A DNA stretch of 64,000 nucleotides, taken from NCBI RefSeq assembly GCF_023074055.1, contig NZ_JADPKR010000085.1, forward strand, positions 1-64,000. Direction: 5' to 3'. The stretch comes from Bradyrhizobium sp. 141 (GTDB lineage Bacteria > Pseudomonadota > Alphaproteobacteria > Rhizobiales > Xanthobacteraceae). Positions 60,521-64,000 of this stretch are shown one piece after another. The translations under genes and the position numbers were made by a program. Under the pieces are notes generated by a model, which did not search any database, was not told where the DNA came from, and worked only from the letters and a program-made list of their open reading frames with translations. Every line of letters begins with the position of its first letter. Positions within the stretch are counted from its first letter, which is position 1.

Positions 60521-61273
60521 ATGCCCGCTTCTCCGCTTCGCCTCGGCGTCAATATCGATCACGTCGCAACCGTGCGTAACGCGCGCGGCGGCCGTCATCC
60601 CGATCCGGTGCGTGCGGCGCTGCTGGCGATCGAGGCCGGCGCCGACGGCATCACCGCCCATTTGCGCGAGGATCGCCGCCACATCCGCGACCAGGACATG
60701 GCGCGGCTGAAGGCCGAGATCTCAAAGCCGCTCAATTTCGAGATGGCGGCGACCGACGACATGATGCGCATCTCGCTTGCCACCAAGCCGCACGCGGTGT
60801 GCCTGGTGCCGGAACGCCGCCAGGAGGTGACCACCGAAGGCGGGCTCGACGTGGTCGGCCAGCACAACGCGCTCGCACCCTACATTGCGCGGCTGAACGA
60901 TGCCGGTATTCGGGTCTCGCTGTTCATCGCCGCCGATCCCGCCCAGATCGAGATGGCGGCGCGGCTGCGCGCGCCCGTGATCGAGATCCATACCGGCGCC
61001 TGGTGCGACGCCGTGGTCGACGGCCACACGGAGAAAGCCGAGGCCGAATGGCAGCGGATCGTAGCGGGGGTGAAGTTGGCCAAGGCCGCCGGACTAGAGG
61101 TTCATGCCGGGCACGGGCTCGACTATGCGACGGCGGAGACGATCGCGGCCCTGCCTGACATCATGGAGCTCAACATCGGCTACTACATGATCGGTGAAGC
61201 GCTGTTCGTCGGTCTTGCCGAGACGGTTCGCAGCATGCGCGCGGCGATGGACCGCGGCCGGAGCCGGGCGTGA
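60521..61273 (+). CDS. pdxJ: Pyridoxine 5'-phosphate synthase
   Basis: The 250-residue TIM-barrel enzyme makes pyridoxine phosphate from deoxyxylulose phosphate and 3-amino-2-oxopropyl phosphate. Conserved segments are RLGVNIDHVATVRNARGGRH, ITAHLREDRRHIRDQD, and EVHAGHGLDYATAE. Its stop overlaps the acpS start by 4 bp (GTGA). Confidence 0.96.
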   Translation: MPASPLRLGVNIDHVATVRNARGGRHPDPVRAALLAIEAGADGITAHLREDRRHIRDQDMARLKAEISKPLNFEMAATDDMMRISLATKPHAVCLVPERRQEVTTEGGLDVVGQHNALAPYIARLNDAGIRVSLFIAADPAQIEMAARLRAPVIEIHTGAWCDAVVDGHTEKAEAEWQRIVAGVKLAKAAGLEVHAGHGLDYATAETIAALPDIMELNIGYYMIGEALFVGLAETVRSMRAAMDRGRSRA

Positions 61274-61689
61274 TCATCGGCATCGGCTCCGACCTCATCG
61301 ACATCACCCGCGTCGCCAAGGTGATCGAGCGCCATCGCGAGCGCTTCCTCGACCGCATCTTCACCCCGGCCGAGCGGGCCAAGGCGGAGCGGCGCGCCAA
61401 GAACGAGAAAATGGTGGTGGCGACCTACGCCAAGCGCTTCGCCGCCAAGGAAGCCTGCTCCAAGGCGCTCGGCACCGGGATCCGGCGCGGCGTGTGGTGG
61501 CGCGACATGGGGGTGGTCAATCTGCCGGGCGGGCGGCCGACCATGCAACTGACCGGCGGCGCCCTGGCCCGGCTTCAGGCCCTGACGCCGGAAGGGTTCG
61601 AGGCGCAGATCGACCTGTCGATCACGGACGACTGGCCACTGGCGCAGGCGTTCGTCATCATTTCCGCCGTGCCGCTGCCCAAACCCTGA
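61270..61689 (+). CDS. acpS: Holo-[acyl-carrier-protein] synthase
   Basis: The 139-residue trimeric enzyme transfers phosphopantetheine from CoA to apo-ACP. The metal-binding Asp8 is in MIIGIGSDLIDITRV and Glu61 is in FAAKEACSKALG. The start is GTG, coupled to pdxJ. A 248-bp gap follows before lepB. Confidence 0.95.
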   Translation: MIIGIGSDLIDITRVAKVIERHRERFLDRIFTPAERAKAERRAKNEKMVVATYAKRFAAKEACSKALGTGIRRGVWWRDMGVVNLPGGRPTMQLTGGALARLQALTPEGFEAQIDLSITDDWPLAQAFVIISAVPLPKP

Positions 61690-61937
61690 CTGGGTGTCGG
61701 GATTTTATGATTTGTGTTATAAATCAATATCTTATGAAGTTTTAATGCGATCCTTGATTGCGTGGCCTCCGACAACCGTCTAAAAGTCCGCGGACGCAAA
61801 TCAGCTTGGGCGAATTCGGCTTTACGCCGGAATTGGCCCTCACTATCAGAATCAGGACAATCTCCTTGCGCCGCGAACCGGTGGGCCGTTCGCGGGAGGA
61901 GGGCGCTCTGTGATCGCCGGCCGGAATTGAGAGAGCA
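61690..61937 (+). promoter_or_regulatory. AT-rich region before lepB-rnc-era
   Basis: Bases 61699-61748 are strikingly AT-rich for this genome (TTTATGATTTGTGTTATAAA and onward) between acpS and lepB. It probably contains the promoter of the lepB-rnc-era operon, but a definite -35/-10 pair cannot be fixed. Confidence 0.35.
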
Positions 61938-62702
61938 ATGAGCGTGACTTCGGGAACGAAAACTGAAAGCGGCGTCGGCGAAACGATCCGGGTCGTGATC
62001 CACGCTCTCCTGATCGCGCTGGTGATCCGCACCTTCCTGTTCCAGCCGTTCAACATCCCGTCCGGCTCCATGAAGGCGACGCTGCTTGTCGGCGACTATC
62101 TGTTCGTCTCGAAATATTCCTACGGCTATAGCCACTATTCGATTCCGTTCTCGCCGCCGCTGTTCTCCGGACGGATCTGGGGCTCGGACCCGAGCCGCGG
62201 CGACATCGTCGTGTTTCGCCTGCCGAAGGACGATTCCACCGACTACATCAAGCGCGTGATCGGCCTTCCCGGCGACCGCATCCAGATGCGCGACGGGCTG
62301 CTCTACATCAACGACGCGCCGGTCGAGCGGCAGCGGATGAGCGAATATGTCGGCGAGGAGCCCTGCGGCTCGGAAGGTGGCGGCATCTCCCGGGTGAAGC
62401 GCTGGAAGGAAACGCTGCCGAACGGCGTGTCCTATGAGACGCTCGACTGCGCCGACAATGGCTATGTAGACAACACCAACGTCTACACCGTGCCATCAGG
62501 CCATTTCTTCATGATGGGCGACAACCGCGACAATTCCACCGATAGCCGCTTTCTCGGCCAGGTCGGCTATGTGCCGCAGGAGAATCTGATCGGCCGCGCC
62601 CAGATGATCTTCTTCTCCATCGCCGAAGGCGAGCATGCCTGGATGTTCTGGCGCTGGCCGTGGGCGGTGCGCTGGAATCGCTTCTTCAAAATCGTCCGAT
62701 GA
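61938..62702 (+). CDS. lepB: Signal peptidase I
   Basis: The 254-residue membrane peptidase removes Sec and Tat signal peptides on the periplasmic side. An N-terminal helix (VVIHALLIALVIRTFLFQPF) anchors it. The catalytic Ser44 is in PSGSMKATLL and Lys105 is in DYIKRVIGLPGD. The C-terminal FFMMGDNRDNSTDSR motif is intact. The stop overlaps the rnc ATG by 4 bp. Confidence 0.97.
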   Translation: MSVTSGTKTESGVGETIRVVIHALLIALVIRTFLFQPFNIPSGSMKATLLVGDYLFVSKYSYGYSHYSIPFSPPLFSGRIWGSDPSRGDIVVFRLPKDDSTDYIKRVIGLPGDRIQMRDGLLYINDAPVERQRMSEYVGEEPCGSEGGGISRVKRWKETLPNGVSYETLDCADNGYVDNTNVYTVPSGHFFMMGDNRDNSTDSRFLGQVGYVPQENLIGRAQMIFFSIAEGEHAWMFWRWPWAVRWNRFFKIVR

Positions 62703-63595
62703 AAGACGAAGCCAAGGACATCGCGATCCAACCGACCGAGGGCCAAGCGGGCCCCGACGGCGAAGCTGCGACCAAGAGCCTTGCGCCCAAGAATCCTGAA
62801 ACCAAGAATCCTGAAACCAAGAATCCTGAAACCAAGACCCCTGAAACCAAGGCGCCCGCGAAGAAGAAGCGGACGCGGAGCAGCAAGGCCAAGGGCACCG
62901 ATGCCAACGCGGCACTCGAGGCGCGCATCGGCTACAGCTTCACTGACCCGAACCTCCTGATGCAGGGGATCACGCATGTCTCGGCGCTGAAGTCCGGGCG
63001 CAAGCGCGGCGACAGCTATCAGCGGCTGGAATTTCTCGGCGACCACGTGCTCGGGCTCGTCGTCTCCGACATGCTCTATCACGCCTTCCCGAACGCCGAT
63101 GAGGGCGAGCTGTCCAAGCGCCTTGCCGAGCTCGTGCGCAAGGAAAGCTGCGCCGACGTCGCCAAGTCGCTCGGTCTGCTCGACGACGTCAAGCTGGGCT
63201 CGGTCGGCCCCAGCGCCGACGCGCGCTTGCGCAAGTCGGTGCTCGGCGACATCTGTGAGGCCGTGATCGGCGCTGTCTTCCTCGACGGCGGCTACGCGGC
63301 GGCGTCCGATTTCGTCAAACGCAACTGGACCGAGCGCATGCACAAGCCGCGCCGTCCCCTGCGCGATCCCAAGACCGTGTTGCAGGAATGGGCGCAGGGC
63401 AAGGGGCTGCCGACGCCGGTTTACCGCGAGGTCGAGCGCACCGGCCCGCACCACGATCCGCAATTCCGCGTCGCGGTGGATCTGCCCGGCCTCGCGCCGG
63501 CGGAAGGCATCGGCGGCAGCAAGCGCGCAGCAGAGAAGGTGGCAGCTTCGGTGATGATCGAACGTGAAGGCGTCGGCGGCAGCAATGACGGCTGA
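62699..63595 (+). CDS. rnc: Ribonuclease III
   Basis: The 298-residue double-strand-specific RNase processes rRNA precursors. The signature RLEFLGDHVL is at 109-118 (Glu111, Asp115), the second acidic site is in CEAVIGAVFLDGGY, and a double-stranded RNA-binding domain ends the protein. The first 70 residues are an extra Pro/Thr/Lys-rich extension with tandem NPETK units. The ATG overlaps lepB's stop, and era begins inside its end. Confidence 0.96.
   Translation: MKDEAKDIAIQPTEGQAGPDGEAATKSLAPKNPETKNPETKNPETKTPETKAPAKKKRTRSSKAKGTDANAALEARIGYSFTDPNLLMQGITHVSALKSGRKRGDSYQRLEFLGDHVLGLVVSDMLYHAFPNADEGELSKRLAELVRKESCADVAKSLGLLDDVKLGSVGPSADARLRKSVLGDICEAVIGAVFLDGGYAAASDFVKRNWTERMHKPRRPLRDPKTVLQEWAQGKGLPTPVYREVERTGPHHDPQFRVAVDLPGLAPAEGIGGSKRAAEKVAASVMIEREGVGGSNDG
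62789..62848 (+). repeat. Tandem 15-bp repeat inside rnc
   Basis: Four tandem 15-bp units AAGAATCCTGAAACC occur, three identical and the fourth with AAGACC in place of AAGAAT. They encode K-N/T-P-E-T repeats in the N-terminal extension of RNase III. The length is a multiple of three, so copy number can change without a frameshift. Confidence 0.9.
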
Positions 63596-64000
63596 AGCAA
63601 GCGGCGAGACGCCCACTGCGACGCGCTGCGGCTTCGTTGCGCTCATCGGCGCGCCGAACGTCGGCAAGTCCACGCTGGTCAATGCGCTGGTCGGGGCCAA
63701 GGTCACGATCGTCTCGCGCAAGGTGCAGACCACGCGCGCGCTGATCCGCGGCATCGTGATCGAGAACAATGCGCAAATCATCCTGGTCGACACGCCCGGC
63801 ATCTTCCTGCCCAAGCGGAGGCTCGACCGCGCCATGGTTTCGACCGCCTGGAGCGGGGCGCATGACGCCGATCTCGTCTGCGTGCTGCTCGATGCCAAAA
63901 CCGGCATCGACGAGGAAGCCGAGGCGATCCTCACCAAGGCGGCCAGCGTCAATCACGAGAAAATCCTTGTCATCAACAAGGTCGATCTGGTCCAGCGCGA
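63585..64000 (+). CDS. era: GTPase Era (partial, cut by window end)
   Basis: The first 138 residues are visible. The GTPase assists 16S rRNA maturation and 30S assembly. G1 is GAPNVGKST (residues 22-30), the G3 motif is VDTPG, and G4 is NKVD near the window edge. The KH domain lies beyond the end. The ATG at 63585 overlaps the rnc stop by 11 bp, completing the lepB-rnc-era operon. Confidence 0.95.
   Translation, partial: MTAEASGETPTATRCGFVALIGAPNVGKSTLVNALVGAKVTIVSRKVQTTRALIRGIVIENNAQIILVDTPGIFLPKRRLDRAMVSTAWSGAHDADLVCVLLDAKTGIDEEAEAILTKAASVNHEKILVINKVDLVQR

Noticed and set aside
1..64000. CRISPR arrays, transposases, phage genes or secretion/defence systems
   Set aside because: None was found on reading both strands; palindromic units are not regularly spaced and lack spacers.

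Overview
The window looks like an ordinary chromosomal segment of a Bradyrhizobium-type alphaproteobacterium (Nitrobacteraceae). The evidence is the GC-rich, G/C-third-position codon use, the DivK-PleD cell-cycle pair, an Omp2-type porin, the alphaproteobacterial gene blocks rnr-topA-dprA, pyrB-pyrC, gatCAB and rpoZ-rsh-pdxJ-acpS-lepB-rnc-era, and many palindromic intergenic repeats of the kind typical of this genus. The genus call is inference from recall; no alignment was run. No insertion sequence, prophage, CRISPR array or plasmid function was seen.

Layout. 1-5.2 kb: RidA, an ACT-domain protein, a zinc-ribbon DinB polymerase coupled to a DUF3572 gene, then divK-pleD. 5.3-15 kb: accessory and regulatory genes (AraC, a TetR/MFS pair with a clear operator, a winged-helix/TPR regulator facing an acyltransferase, a secreted Cys-containing protein), rpmG with its terminator, and a flavin monooxygenase. 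15.3-21.6 kb: NUDIX, DUF983, rnr, topA, all on the minus strand. 22-25 kb: two independent HxlR-regulated redox genes (an SDR and AzoR), each with a palindrome in the divergent gap. 25-32 kb: dprA, an amidase, a patatin, plsY, and pyrB followed by a dihydroorotase homologue that has lost its metal-binding HxH. 32-41.7 kb: VanX-like peptidase, AidB-like flavoprotein, CPBP protease, AEC transporter, ruvX, a secreted cyclase, and a LysR gene divergent from two tandem nitronate monooxygenase-like genes. 41.8-45.6 kb: a gatCAB operon with two small uncharacterised genes inserted, joined by 4-bp start/stop overlaps. 45.6-48.7 kb: a gene-poor stretch with several tiny genes (including a 32-residue Lys/Ala peptide), tRNA-Ser(GCT) and a tRNA-like remnant. 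48.7-64 kb: porin, lytic transglycosylase, dapA, mscL, smpB, peroxiredoxin, uracil-DNA glycosylase, a NYN-domain protein, then rpoZ, rsh, pdxJ, acpS, lepB, rnc and the start of era, cut by the window edge.

The most distinctive items are the non-catalytic-looking dihydroorotase next to pyrB, the extra genes inside gatCAB, the Lys/Ala-rich micro-protein, and the palindromic operators in the divergent TetR, HxlR and LysR regions. Nothing here amounts to a clear new defence or mobile system.
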